From Phycisphaerales bacterium (GTDB lineage Bacteria; Planctomycetota; Phycisphaerae; Sedimentisphaerales; Anaerobacaceae): a stretch of DNA of 48,558 nt. The stretch spans positions 1,731,232 through 1,779,789 of the forward strand of contig CP070675.1 in NCBI GenBank assembly GCA_020352215.1, given 5' to 3'. A model generated the notes under the pieces. That model was not told the origin of the DNA, ran no database searches, and saw nothing but the letters and a program-made list of their open reading frames with translations. Shown piece by piece: positions 24,764-33,563 of the stretch. The stretch's first letter is position 1, and each line of letters starts with the position of its first letter. Position numbers and translations under genes: made by a program.

Positions 24764-26494
24764 ATGAAGTCCAAATCCAGCACCTCGGCTCGTTCAGCCA
24801 AGAAATCCACCACCAAGACCGGTGCTCAGATAATAGTCGATACACTCATTGAACAGGGTGTAGACACGATGTTCGGCTATACTGGCGGCGTGGTGCTGCC
24901 TCTGTTCGACCGGCTGTACGATGCACCCATCAATTTCGTGGTGCCGCGCCATGAGCAGGGCGGTTGCCATATGGCTGACGCCTACGCCCGGGCCAGCGGA
25001 AAGGTCGGAGTCGTAGTTGCCACCAGCGGTCCTGGGGCGTGCAATCTGGTTACCGGACTGGCCACAGCCATGATGGACTCGGTGCCGCTCGTTGCCCTGA
25101 CAGGTCAGGTTCGGACCGAACTAATCGGGAATGACGCCTTTCAGGAAGCCGACACTACCGGGATAACCCGACCTATCACGAAGTACAACTCCATAGTCAA
25201 AGACGTCAAAGACTTGGCGCGTACGCTGCGGGAGGCCTTCTACATAGCTTCCACGGGTCGGCCTGGCCCGGTATTGATCGACATACCGGTTGATGTTGCA
25301 GTCAACAAGTGCGGCAGTGCCGGCTCGGTTGCAATGGATCTGCCCGGTTACAAGCTCCGGGCCAAAGGACATGCCAAGCAGATATCGACGGCGGCGCAGG
25401 CGATAAACAAATCCAAACGGCCCGTGCTCTACGTAGGCGGCGGTGTGATAATTGCCAACGCCTGTGAGGAGCTTAGGGCGATGGCCGAAGAGGCCCATCT
25501 GCCGGTTACAACCACGCTTTTGGGGCTGGGCAGCTACGACCAAAACAAGCCCGAATCACTGGATATGCTTGGCATGCATGGTACTGCATATGCCAACTAT
25601 GCGGTCCAGGAGTGCGATTTGCTGATCGCGGTAGGTGCGCGTTTTGACGATAGAGTCACGGGTAAACTGGCAACATTTGCGCCCGGTGCGAAGATAGTAC
25701 ACATTGACATCGACCCTTCGAGTATATCGAAAAATGTCCACGTCGACATTCCTGTAGTGGGTGATGCCAAGGTCATCCTCCGTGAGCTTGCCGGTCAGGT
25801 GCAGTACCAGGAAAGAAAGGTGTGGTTTAAGAAGATCGCCGAATGGAAGAAGAAGTTTGCGCTTCGCTATGACCAGGATTCGGCGACGATCAAGCCGCAG
25901 TACGTTGTAGAGCAGATTTGCCGTCTGACGAAAGGTGAGGCGATCATAACGACGGGTGTCGGACAGAACCAGATGTGGGCGGCTCAGTTCTATAAGTTCA
26001 CCAAGCCTCGCCAGCTGATAAGTTCCGGCGGCCTTGGCACGATGGGCTATGGCCTGCCCGCGGCCATTGGCGCCCAAATAGCCAGGCCCGATGCGACTGT
26101 TGTGGACATTGATGGTGATCACAGCTTCAATATGACCATGACGGAACTCGCGACGGCGGTGGAACACAGCTTGCCAATAAAGGTGTGCATCCTCAACAAC
26201 GGATATATGGGTATGGTCCGCCAGTGGCAGGAGCTTTTCTACGGCAAGCGGTACTCGAAGAGCTATCTGTCCAACCCGGATTATGCCACTGTCGCCCGTG
26301 CCCTTGGTGCGGTCGGGATTACGGTGGATAAGACCAAGGATGTCCCTGCGGCGGTCAAGGCCATGCTCAAGGAAAAGAAACCATGCGTTGTTGACTTCAG
26401 AATCGAGCGGGAAGAGAACGTCTGGCCGATGGTTGCTGCCGGTAAGAGTCTGAGCGAAATGGACGGCCTCGATATATTGGAGAGTATGGCGTAA
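24764..26494 (+). CDS. ilvB: Acetolactate synthase, large (catalytic) subunit
   Basis: A 576-residue ThDP- and FAD-dependent acetohydroxyacid synthase, the first common enzyme of valine, leucine and isoleucine synthesis. The catalytic Glu64 lies in VVPRHEQGG, and the pyrophosphate/Mg motif reads DIDGDHSFNMTMTELATA with the following NNGYMGMVRQWQELFY. The conserved RFDDRVTGKL and GGLGTMGYGLPAA are present. The N-terminus is a 20-residue Ser/Lys-rich tail. AGGAAAGGA precedes the ATG. The small subunit gene ilvN follows after 85 bp. Confidence 0.95.
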   Translation: MKSKSSTSARSAKKSTTKTGAQIIVDTLIEQGVDTMFGYTGGVVLPLFDRLYDAPINFVVPRHEQGGCHMADAYARASGKVGVVVATSGPGACNLVTGLATAMMDSVPLVALTGQVRTELIGNDAFQEADTTGITRPITKYNSIVKDVKDLARTLREAFYIASTGRPGPVLIDIPVDVAVNKCGSAGSVAMDLPGYKLRAKGHAKQISTAAQAINKSKRPVLYVGGGVIIANACEELRAMAEEAHLPVTTTLLGLGSYDQNKPESLDMLGMHGTAYANYAVQECDLLIAVGARFDDRVTGKLATFAPGAKIVHIDIDPSSISKNVHVDIPVVGDAKVILRELAGQVQYQERKVWFKKIAEWKKKFALRYDQDSATIKPQYVVEQICRLTKGEAIITTGVGQNQMWAAQFYKFTKPRQLISSGGLGTMGYGLPAAIGAQIARPDATVVDIDGDHSFNMTMTELATAVEHSLPIKVCILNNGYMGMVRQWQELFYGKRYSKSYLSNPDYATVARALGAVGITVDKTKDVPAAVKAMLKEKKPCVVDFRIEREENVWPMVAAGKSLSEMDGLDILESMA

Positions 26495-26579
26495 GAGTCG
26501 GCTATTTGCGGTTTGGAGCTCGCCGATGACCAGTCTCAGGCCCGTGACAAGTAACGAAATATGAACTAAGGACCGAATC

Positions 26580-27068
26580 ATGAAGCACATAATAAGCGCA
26601 TTGGTTGAAAACAAGCCGGGCGTTCTGGCCCACGTCGCGGGCATGTTTGCTGCTCGCGGGTTCAATATCGATTCGCTCGTCGTCGGGCGAACAGAGGATC
26701 CAAAGCTAAGCAGGATGACCCTCGTCGTAGTAGGCGATGACAGGGTCGTCGAGCAGGTTCGAAAGCAACTGGCCAGAATCGTTCCTGTTGTTAAGGTTCA
26801 AGATTTTGCCGGTCAGCCTGTAGTAGCTCGTGATTTGATGCTTGTGACGATCTCCGCGCCTCCCGAGAAGCGGCCCGAAATTACTGCAATGATAGACATG
26901 TTCAGGGCAAAGGTAGTTGACATCGGTCCGAAGTCTCTCATGGCAGAGGTCAGCGGACCTGAATCAAAGATCGAGGCGTTTGTGAATGTGTGCAAGCCGT
27001 ACGGCATCAAGAGTTTAGCGCGGACGGGGACAATTGCGATGCCGAGGCAGACAAAAACCGAGGTATAG
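26580..27068 (+). CDS. ilvN: Acetolactate synthase, small (regulatory) subunit
   Basis: A 162-residue regulatory subunit with an N-terminal ACT domain (HIISALVENKPGVLAHVAGM, then RGFNIDSLVVG) that senses valine, and a C-terminal ACT-like half (LMLVTISAPPEKRPEITAMI). This matches the long IlvN/IlvH type. AAGGA precedes the ATG by eight bases. It is co-directional with ilvB, and the valine-biosynthesis set is completed by ilvC further downstream. Confidence 0.95.
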   Translation: MKHIISALVENKPGVLAHVAGMFAARGFNIDSLVVGRTEDPKLSRMTLVVVGDDRVVEQVRKQLARIVPVVKVQDFAGQPVVARDLMLVTISAPPEKRPEITAMIDMFRAKVVDIGPKSLMAEVSGPESKIEAFVNVCKPYGIKSLARTGTIAMPRQTKTEV

Positions 27069-27159
27069 ACAGTGAGTTGTCTCTCGCGTGGGGCGGTGCC
27101 CGGTCCACACGGGGCCCGGCCGCCAGGCCGTATGTGTTCTCAGCGCGTCCACAAATTTC

Positions 27160-27187
27160 TTGCCGGCTTAGCTGCTTTCAATATAAT
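27160..27187 (+). promoter_or_regulatory. Probable internal promoter for the YdjC-type deacetylase and ilvC
   Basis: TTGCCG (27160-27165), a 16-base spacer and a perfect TATAAT (27182-27187) lie in the 226-bp gap after ilvN. The leader would be about 100 nt. A GC-rich imperfect hairpin around 27090-27124 precedes it but has no T-tract. Confidence 0.55.
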
Positions 27188-27294
27188 GTCGGGGTGCTTA
27201 ATCTGAAGGCTAAGTCTTGGCCATGGCCTTGCTCGTCTACCAAGGTCGGACGGGATGCAGGCCACTCCGGGGAATTCCACGGGAGTAATCGATC

Positions 27295-28194
27295 GTGAAG
27301 TACAAAGAACTTGTTTGTTCTCTGCTGGGCTGTCTTCTGGTAAGTTCCATTGGGTTGTCAGTCTCTGCGGCCCGCGCTGCCGAAGCGTCTGACGAACGCC
27401 CGGACGGAGAAATCAGGCTGCTTGTGCGAGCTGACGACATCGGCTCCTGTCACGCCGCCAATCTGGCTTGCATCAAGTCCTACCGGGAGGGAATCGTGCG
27501 GACAGTTGAGGTCATGGTTCCTTGCCCCTGGTTTAACGAAGCGGTAAAGATGCTCAGGGAGAATCCCGGCCTGGACGTCGGCGTTCATCTGACTCTGACA
27601 AGCGAGTGGCAGTATTACAAGTGGGGGCCGATCACTGCGGCGCCAAGCCTGGTTGATAGGCAGGGTCATTACCATCCCATGACGCGGCAAAGAAGCGATT
27701 TTCCTCCAAACACAGCTTTTCTGCACGCCAAGCTGAGGATGGAGGAAGTCGAGAAAGAGCTGAGGGCGCAAATCGAGCTGGCCAAACAAAACATTCCAAA
27801 CATCTCGCACTTGAGCTGTCACATGGGTACTGCCACAAGTACGCCTCAGCTAAGAGCGCTCGTCAAGAGGCTCTCCGAGGAGTACAAGTTGCCTGTGGAG
27901 ACGCCGGGGGCAAAGCACGTGCCTGGCTTTGCCGGGGGCGGCAAGGCTACTGCCGAACAGATGGAAGCAACCTTGGCCAAGACACTGGAGAAACTTGAGC
28001 CTGGTGTATGGATACTCGTTGAACATCCCGGTTTGGATACGCCCGAAATGCAAGTGATGGGGCATATTGGATACTGGAATGTTGCCGCACATCGGGATGG
28101 CGTGACCAAGGCCTTTACAAGCGAAAAGGTCAAACGGGTCATCGAGAGCAGAGGCATAAAACTGGTCAGTTATCGTGACATATTGAGTGATTGA
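27295..28194 (+). CDS. Secreted YdjC/ChbG-type carbohydrate deacetylase
   Basis: A 299-residue protein starting at GTG (GGGAG upstream) with a clear signal peptide (CSLLGCLLVSSIGLSVSAARA). The mature part has the YdjC metal-site pattern: adjacent Asp residues in VRADDIGSCHAAN, His in DVGVHLTLTSEW, and His residues in SHLSCHMG, followed by WILVEHPGLDT. Relatives remove N-acetyl groups from chito-oligosaccharides or related sugars. An exported member suggests action on cell-wall or dietary glycans. It is oddly placed between ilvN and ilvC, ending 17 bp before ilvC, and probably shares a transcript with it. Confidence 0.82.
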   Translation: MKYKELVCSLLGCLLVSSIGLSVSAARAAEASDERPDGEIRLLVRADDIGSCHAANLACIKSYREGIVRTVEVMVPCPWFNEAVKMLRENPGLDVGVHLTLTSEWQYYKWGPITAAPSLVDRQGHYHPMTRQRSDFPPNTAFLHAKLRMEEVEKELRAQIELAKQNIPNISHLSCHMGTATSTPQLRALVKRLSEEYKLPVETPGAKHVPGFAGGGKATAEQMEATLAKTLEKLEPGVWILVEHPGLDTPEMQVMGHIGYWNVAAHRDGVTKAFTSEKVKRVIESRGIKLVSYRDILSD

Positions 28195-28211
28195 GAAAGG
28201 AGAGCCAGACT

Positions 28212-29216
28212 ATGGCGGCGAAGATATATTATGAAAAGGATGCTCCGATAAATCCTTTGAAGGGTAAGAAGGTAGCGGTTATCGGCTACGGGAGCCAGGG
28301 CCACGCACACAGCCTGAACCTTCGGGACAGCGGCATCGAGGTGTCAGTGGCCGAATTGGAAGGGACGGACAACTTCAAGCTCGCGGTAGAACACGGATTC
28401 GCTCCCACGGATGTGAAGCAGGCCTGCGACGGGGCGACTTTGATCATAGTCACGATACCTGATGAAATTCAGGCCAAGGTCTACGAGACGCAGATTGCCC
28501 CCAATCTGGTTGCCGGTCAGACGCTCGGTTTTTGTCATGGTTTCAATATCCATTTCAAATACATTGTGCCGCCCGAAGACATCAACGTCGTGATGATTGC
28601 CCCTAAGGGGCCGGGACACCTGGTTCGCAGCGAGTTCGAAAAAGGCGGAGGCGTGCCGAACCTCGTGGCAGTACATCAGGATGCGACCGGCAACGCCAAG
28701 CAAATCGCCCTTGCCTGGGCAAACGGAATCGGCGGCGCACGCGCTGGGATCATTGAGACCACGTACAAGGAAGAGACTGAGACGGACCTGTTCGGCGAGC
28801 AATGTGTTCTCTGTGGCGGACTGACGGCCCTTATCAAGGCCGGCTTTGAAACGCTGGTGGAGGCGGGATATCAGCCCGAAATCGCCTACTTCGAGTGCAT
28901 GCACGAGGTCAAGCTGATCGTCGATTTGATGTACCAGGGTGGCCTAAGTTATATGAGATACAGCATATCCAACACTGCTGAGTATGGCGACCTCACTCGC
29001 GGCCCGCGACTCGTGAACGAGCAGACCAAGTCTGAGATGAAAAAGATATTATCGGAGGTTACGTCGGGGCAATTTGCCAAGGAATGGGTAGACGAATATA
29101 AGTCCGGGCTAAAGCACTTCAAGGAATTGTACGAAAAAGACCATAGCAGCCAGCTGGAAACTGTCGGTCGAAAGCTGCGCGACATGATGGAGTGGATTGA
29201 TTCCAGGGAGGTTTGA
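28212..29216 (+). CDS. ilvC: Ketol-acid reductoisomerase (class I)
   Basis: A 334-residue class I enzyme that converts acetolactate or acetohydroxybutyrate to the dihydroxy acid using NAD(P)H. Signature stretches are VAVIGYGSQGHAHSLNLRDSG, the PKGPGHLVRSEFE loop, TDLFGEQCVLCGG (metal ligands Asp and Glu) and EIAYFECMHEVKLIVDLMYQ. The NADP loop reads LRDSG, with no simple basic set, so cofactor preference is uncertain. The ATG at 28212 has AAGGAGAG nine bases upstream and is preferred over the in-frame start at 28191. Confidence 0.96.
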   Translation: MAAKIYYEKDAPINPLKGKKVAVIGYGSQGHAHSLNLRDSGIEVSVAELEGTDNFKLAVEHGFAPTDVKQACDGATLIIVTIPDEIQAKVYETQIAPNLVAGQTLGFCHGFNIHFKYIVPPEDINVVMIAPKGPGHLVRSEFEKGGGVPNLVAVHQDATGNAKQIALAWANGIGGARAGIIETTYKEETETDLFGEQCVLCGGLTALIKAGFETLVEAGYQPEIAYFECMHEVKLIVDLMYQGGLSYMRYSISNTAEYGDLTRGPRLVNEQTKSEMKKILSEVTSGQFAKEWVDEYKSGLKHFKELYEKDHSSQLETVGRKLRDMMEWIDSREV

Positions 29217-29298
29217 CAAAATGGTGACTGGCCGACTCATTGCCAGGGCCTGAAGCCGTAGATGCTGAAGCGACCGACGCGACGGAAGGAGAAGTGCA

Positions 29299-30150
29299 GT
29301 GGAAGCCATGAAGTCAATGGCTAAGAGCGTGGGAGCCGAAGCAGAGAGTTCCCTGACTTGGTGTGGCCGGAACCGGGCTCTTGCCTTTTGGTTTCTTGCT
29401 TTTGCTGTTTTCTTGGGGGCGTGCGGCTGTTCTCCCGTAGGATATCTTCCCCTGGATAGACTCACCTACGAGGACCTCTCAGCCGCCTATGCGCACACGC
29501 AGCTGAGGACAAGCAGCACTCTTGACGTGCTTGGCATGTTTCGCTCACCGGAGTATAAGCTGCAACCCAACCTTGTCGGGATGGAGTTGCTCAGCCAAAG
29601 TGACACTATCGTAGCCTCATGTGGCAAGAGCAAGGACGCCTACAAAACCTGGTTCTCCATGGTTGCGTTCGATGAGCACAGGATGACTGCTCAACGAAAG
29701 TCATTCTTCCTCATCGATGAGAAGGTCACGATTCTACCGAGCGATCCAAAACAATATATTATTCCTCCAAGGCGGGGCCTCATGTTTGAGTACGAAATGG
29801 TATTTGGTCCGGAAGTGATTGCGGGGCCCTTCGCAACCGAGGAAGCAGGACAAATCGCGATACTGAGACAGGTCGCGGACAACGTCCGCAAGGACGTAGA
29901 TAAGCTTAATGGCGGGAAAGGCGAGTCCGGCCAAGGCAATGAGATACTTGCCGTTTCCGGGATGCTCATGAACCAGGTGTTCGAGGCCGCTTTGCTTGAA
30001 TTGAGCATGTCACCCGCGCTGGCAAACCAGCTCGGCGACAAGGAAGGCGTGAAATTCAAGCATCTCAGTTTCGATCCGGCGAGAATCCGGATGCTTGTCG
30101 ACAGCGATATCGTCGCAGTCAAAATCAGATTAGGCTTGCCTTTCTTTTGA
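29299..30150 (+). CDS. Lipoprotein of unknown function
   Basis: A 283-residue protein with a hydrophobic signal (ALAFWFLAFAVFLGAC) ending in a good lipobox, LGAC. The mature part contains two long amphipathic stretches and the segment YIIPPRRGLMFEYEMVFGPE. I recognise no domain. GTG 29299 has AGGAG seven bases upstream, and ATG 29308 three codons later is the alternative. It follows ilvC by 82 bp, but no functional link is evident. It ends just before the 3' end of rnpB on the other strand. Confidence 0.7.
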   Translation: MEAMKSMAKSVGAEAESSLTWCGRNRALAFWFLAFAVFLGACGCSPVGYLPLDRLTYEDLSAAYAHTQLRTSSTLDVLGMFRSPEYKLQPNLVGMELLSQSDTIVASCGKSKDAYKTWFSMVAFDEHRMTAQRKSFFLIDEKVTILPSDPKQYIIPPRRGLMFEYEMVFGPEVIAGPFATEEAGQIAILRQVADNVRKDVDKLNGGKGESGQGNEILAVSGMLMNQVFEAALLELSMSPALANQLGDKEGVKFKHLSFDPARIRMLVDSDIVAVKIRLGLPFF

Positions 30151-30213
30151 TTTCTGCTGGTGATTGACAAAGCCACATAAATCCATGTTTGGGCACCGGC
30201 TGTGGTCAGCAGT

Positions 30214-30730
30214 CAATTGGAACGAGTGGGTCTATAAGCCGAGTTCTGTATCCCCGCACCAAGAGCTCATCCTCTTTCTACTCCGGGACACGTATGCCAC
30301 CGTTTCGCGAATGACGTCAGCTCATTATTCAGATGAGCTTTTGGTGCGGGGTGACGGCCATTTATCTTGACCGACTGTTACCAGTCGGCTCTCCCGACAC
30401 GTCGGGATGCGACCTACCCGCTGATCGAGCGGCTATTTCGGCCGCTCACACTCGGGCCAAGTGTGGCCAAAGCCAACCAGCTGCTTGGTCTTGCAGGCGG
30501 TGGGGTTTACCCTGCCGGCGCCGTCACCGACGCCGCGGTGCGCTCTTACCGCACCTTTTCACCTTTACCTGTGTTCCGACAAGTCGAAACCATCGGCTGT
30601 GTGTTTTCTGCGGCACTTTCCCTGGGGTCGCCCCCGGTGGCCGTTAGCCACCACCGTTGCCCTGTCCTGCTCGGACTTTCCTCCGGCTACCTGCGTGGCC
30701 GGCGACCGCCCAACCCACTCGTTTCAATTG
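30214..30730 (-). ncRNA. rnpB: RNase P RNA (type A-like) with an extra hairpin domain
   Basis: The minus strand shows the universal RNase P RNA elements in order. Helix P1 pairs ATTGAAACGAGTGGG near 30730 with CCCACTCGTTCCAAT near 30215. The 5' core reads GGAGGAAAGTCCG (complement of 30672-30684). The central AAGGTGAAAAGG plus GGTAAGAGCGCACC segment lies at about 30538-30580. The 3' core ACAGAACTCGGCTTATAGA lies near 30233-30250. RNase P matures tRNA 5' ends. The gene is about 517 nt, longer than the usual ~400, because a 100-nt hairpin (30252-30351) sits just 5' of the 3' core, about where P19 lies in other bacteria. Open frames here on the plus strand are accidental. Confidence 0.92.
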
Positions 30731-30747
30731 ACTATTCGGCGCAAGTC

Positions 30748-30756
30748 ATTATAGCA
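30748..30756 (-). promoter_or_regulatory. Extended -10 promoter of rnpB
   Basis: The minus strand reads TGCTATAAT: a perfect TATAAT (30753-30748) with the TG of an extended -10 element. The predicted start near 30741 is about ten bases before helix P1. No clear -35 is seen. Confidence 0.6.
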
Positions 30757-30852
30757 CAAGTCAGCCCTTTTTTACACTGCTAATTGGAGTAACATACCGG
30801 CGGGCCGCAAATGACGGGCGAGTCTATTGGCTAGGGCCGGCACGGATGGCGA

Positions 30853-32526
30853 CTAACCGCCCGCCGCAGCTGATTGCGCAGCTACGTCGATATGATTCTT
30901 GAAGTGCTGGTCGTCTGCGTCGGGGAAATCGCTTCTAAAATGAACGCCCCGGCTTTCCTGCCGTTTCTGAGCAGATTGTGCTATGAGCAGGCAGACGGTA
31001 AGCATGTTCTGGCATTCCCAGCCTTCGGCAGAATCGAATACCTTGTCCATCACGTAGCGCTGCCAGAAGCGGATTATCTCTTGGGCTTCTTCCAGCGGCT
31101 TATCTCGTCGAGTGATGCCCACATTGCGCCACATCAGAGCCCGCAGTGAGTTCCTGACGTCTGCTGCATCCAGCCGGCTGCGATCCGATTGCGGTATTTG
31201 ATACTTTATCAACGAGTGCTTTAGCGAAGTGACATCTGCTGTGCCTGCCTGTGATACGGATTGTCCTGCTATCTGGCCGAATACGAGTCCTTCGAGCAAG
31301 GAGTTGCTCCCAAGCCGATTTGCTCCGTGCAAGCCGGTTGAAGCAACCTCGCCACAGGCGTAAAGGTTCTCAACACTGGTCCTGGCTGATGTGTCGGTTC
31401 TGACGCCACCAATCATGTAGTGTGCGCTTGGCCGAACGGGAATCAGGTCGTGAGTGACATCGATGTCGAAACTCTCGCAGATATCACTGATCAGCGGAAA
31501 TCTTTTAGCGAAGTGCTTCTTATCGAAATGTCTTATATCGAGATGGACGTGGGTCGACTCGGTCTTTCGCATCTGGGCCAGAATAGCTCGGCTCACAACG
31601 TCACGCGGCGCGAGCTCAGCCGACTCATGATATTCGGCCATAAAACGCCGCCCCTTGCTGTCCAGCAGGATCGCCCCCTCTCCACGGAGTGTTTCAGTGA
31701 TCAACGCTCGCGAGGCCCCGGCGATGTATAGTGTCGTCGGATGAAACTGCACGAATTCCAAATCCCGCAACACGGCACCGGCCCGGTAAGCCATGGCCAG
31801 GCCATCACCGGTGGCAACTTCGGGGTTGGTTGTTTCACGGTAGAACTGGCCTGCCCCCCCGGTTGCCAAGATCGTGTTTGCAGCCCAGATTATCTGGGGG
31901 CCTCTCTGCGTATCGTGACCGATCACACCCAAGCATCGATTTTCGTGGTTGGTGAGCAAATCGATGGCGTAGAAATTCTCTACTATCCTGATGTTAGGAT
32001 TTGCTCTGACCTTTTCGATGAGCGTTTGAGCAATTATCCTGCCGGTCTCATCGCCGTGAGCGTGTGCGACGCGGGCGTGAGAGTGCCCGCCTTCCAGCGT
32101 GGTGTCGACGCGGCCATCGACAAGATCGAATTCAGCACCCCATTGCTGCAGTTGCCGTAACAGATCCGGCCCCCGACGTACAACCAGTTTGACCACGGTC
32201 TCGTCACATATCCCGCAGCCGGTGGCGAGTGTGTCGGCTATGTGGGATTCAAACGTGTCTGTTCTTTCAAGCACCGAGGCGATTCCACCCTGGGCTTTAT
32301 TGGTGTTGCTGTCCTGAAGCGACTCTTTGCAGACAATGATGACATTACGGTGCTCTGCCACCTCAATGGCGGCCCGCAGCCCCGCAATGCCGGCTCCAAT
32401 TACCAGGCAGTCGGTAAAGAACTGCTGAGTTGAGATAGAATCGATGCTAACCAAATAGCGTCTGGATTCGGCAAGCGGACTGCCCTGCGCTTGGGATTCA
32501 CGCCTTGATTCCGGCTGGGTAGTCAT
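30853..32526 (-). CDS. nadB: L-aspartate oxidase
   Basis: A 557-residue flavoprotein that oxidises L-aspartate to iminoaspartate for NAD synthesis. Features in order: FAD motif CLVIGAGIAGLRAAIEVA, the NadB-type NTNKAQGGIASVL, the substrate loop EGGHSHARVAHAHGDETGR, LEFVQFHPTTLY, SAHYMIGGVRTD and ANRLGSNSLLEGLVFG. The C-terminal helical domain is complete. The first ~35 residues (Ser, Arg and Gln rich) are an extension. AGGAG lies upstream of the ATG at a good distance. nadA and nadC are not in the window. Confidence 0.95.
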   Translation of the reverse strand: MTTQPESRRESQAQGSPLAESRRYLVSIDSISTQQFFTDCLVIGAGIAGLRAAIEVAEHRNVIIVCKESLQDSNTNKAQGGIASVLERTDTFESHIADTLATGCGICDETVVKLVVRRGPDLLRQLQQWGAEFDLVDGRVDTTLEGGHSHARVAHAHGDETGRIIAQTLIEKVRANPNIRIVENFYAIDLLTNHENRCLGVIGHDTQRGPQIIWAANTILATGGAGQFYRETTNPEVATGDGLAMAYRAGAVLRDLEFVQFHPTTLYIAGASRALITETLRGEGAILLDSKGRRFMAEYHESAELAPRDVVSRAILAQMRKTESTHVHLDIRHFDKKHFAKRFPLISDICESFDIDVTHDLIPVRPSAHYMIGGVRTDTSARTSVENLYACGEVASTGLHGANRLGSNSLLEGLVFGQIAGQSVSQAGTADVTSLKHSLIKYQIPQSDRSRLDAADVRNSLRALMWRNVGITRRDKPLEEAQEIIRFWQRYVMDKVFDSAEGWECQNMLTVCLLIAQSAQKRQESRGVHFRSDFPDADDQHFKNHIDVAAQSAAAGG

Positions 32527-32687
32527 GACATCTCCTGCTTTTCACACGGTGCCCGACAATGCGAGTGCGGGTCAGGGACAAAATCCAATGCGATGTCGAT
32601 CTGGGAGCCCGCGTTCATCGTCTTATGCCTTGGACTTAACGTCCCGAATGCTCTTCTCTTGCGCTGTGCACCATACTATTTCCACGC

Positions 32688-33299
32688 TCAGTCATCCCTG
32701 CGGCCCAGCGCAATTTCACCGGTGAATACCCTTTTGTCGTCCGCGTACTTGAGCACAAACGACTGAAGTTCCTTTGTCGGTGCCGTCAAGATGAGTCTGT
32801 CCTCAATCCATTCATGCTTCACAACATCAGGGTTGTCCTTGAGCAGTTTCTCCATTTCATCATCCATGGTTATACGCATCTTCAATTGGGGCTCGATTGA
32901 ATCAACCTTCATGAAACTATGAACGGGCATCAAGAAGAACACGTTGTAAGGGCATTGGACCTCGTTTTGGTCCTCCGGCTGCCACGGCAGCTCACTTGGG
33001 TAGATATCGAGGAACAGCTTGTCCCGCAGCCTCACCAGGTGCGCCACGAACACGCCTTTCTTGCCTCGTTCATCTTCGAAAACAAGTTCGTACGCGTTCT
33101 CGTATTTTCCATCCGACTTGTCGAAACGTTTGAATTGCCACGTGGTTTCCGGGGCCTCGGGTTCATCGACCCAAGTGCCCAGCAGCTTCTCCTCGAAGAT
33201 TATATCTTCTTTGGTGAAAAGCGGGTGTAGCGAGACGACAGGCACACAGCCTCCCAAAAGGGCGGTCAATAAGTAGAACAGCAGCTTCTTGACTCTCAT
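32688..33299 (-). CDS. Lipoprotein of unknown function
   Basis: A 203-residue protein with a textbook lipoprotein signal: MRVKKLLFYLLTALLGGC with lipobox LGGC (Cys18), followed by HPLFTKEDIIFEEKLLGTW, a lipocalin-like start seen in small membrane-anchored beta-barrel lipoproteins. The rest is polar and probably beta-rich. I cannot name the family. AGGAGAATGAC precedes the ATG, and a very good promoter lies at 33424-33451. nadB follows 161 bp downstream, so the two may share a transcript. Confidence 0.78.
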   Translation of the reverse strand: MRVKKLLFYLLTALLGGCVPVVSLHPLFTKEDIIFEEKLLGTWVDEPEAPETTWQFKRFDKSDGKYENAYELVFEDERGKKGVFVAHLVRLRDKLFLDIYPSELPWQPEDQNEVQCPYNVFFLMPVHSFMKVDSIEPQLKMRITMDDEMEKLLKDNPDVVKHEWIEDRLILTAPTKELQSFVLKYADDKRVFTGEIALGRRDD

Positions 33300-33423
33300 G
33301 TCATTCTCCTGGTTACTATTTGATGTTTACCGATCTGCTCAGCAAACGAGGCCTCTCGTTGTTTGGTTGTTCAACACTAACTGACCGGCCCCCTGACCCG
33401 GAAAGCGCTCCGGCCCCGACAGT

Positions 33424-33451
33424 ATTATATCAACACAGACCCGTGGGTCAA
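33424..33451 (-). promoter_or_regulatory. Strong sigma70 promoter of the lipoprotein gene
   Basis: On the minus strand TTGACC (33451-33446) is followed after 16 bases by a perfect TATAAT (33429-33424) that also has an extended -10 TG. The start would be near 33417, with a leader of about 118 nt. The region 33300-33563 otherwise shows no gene. Confidence 0.7.
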
Positions 33452-33563
33452 TGTCGATGTCATCAGCACGCGGGCTGTTGCAGAGCGGACCGAGAGCCTG
33501 TACATTGCTTCGATTTAGAGACTGGACCCGAGTAGACTGACTGCAAGAACGAAAGGACAAAGA

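Noticed and set aside
24519..24767. Small protein upstream of ilvB
   Set aside because: It starts upstream of the strong ilvB promoter, ends inside the ilvB start, and has no ribosome site or recognisable features.
25556..26665. Long minus-strand open frame (369 codons) opposite ilvB and the start of ilvN
   Set aside because: It mirrors the ilvB reading frame, has no recognisable domain or ribosome site, and ilvB on the plus strand is unambiguous.
30333..30783. Plus-strand proteins of about 100-140 residues
   Set aside because: They lie antisense to RNase P RNA, whose conserved elements explain the sequence.
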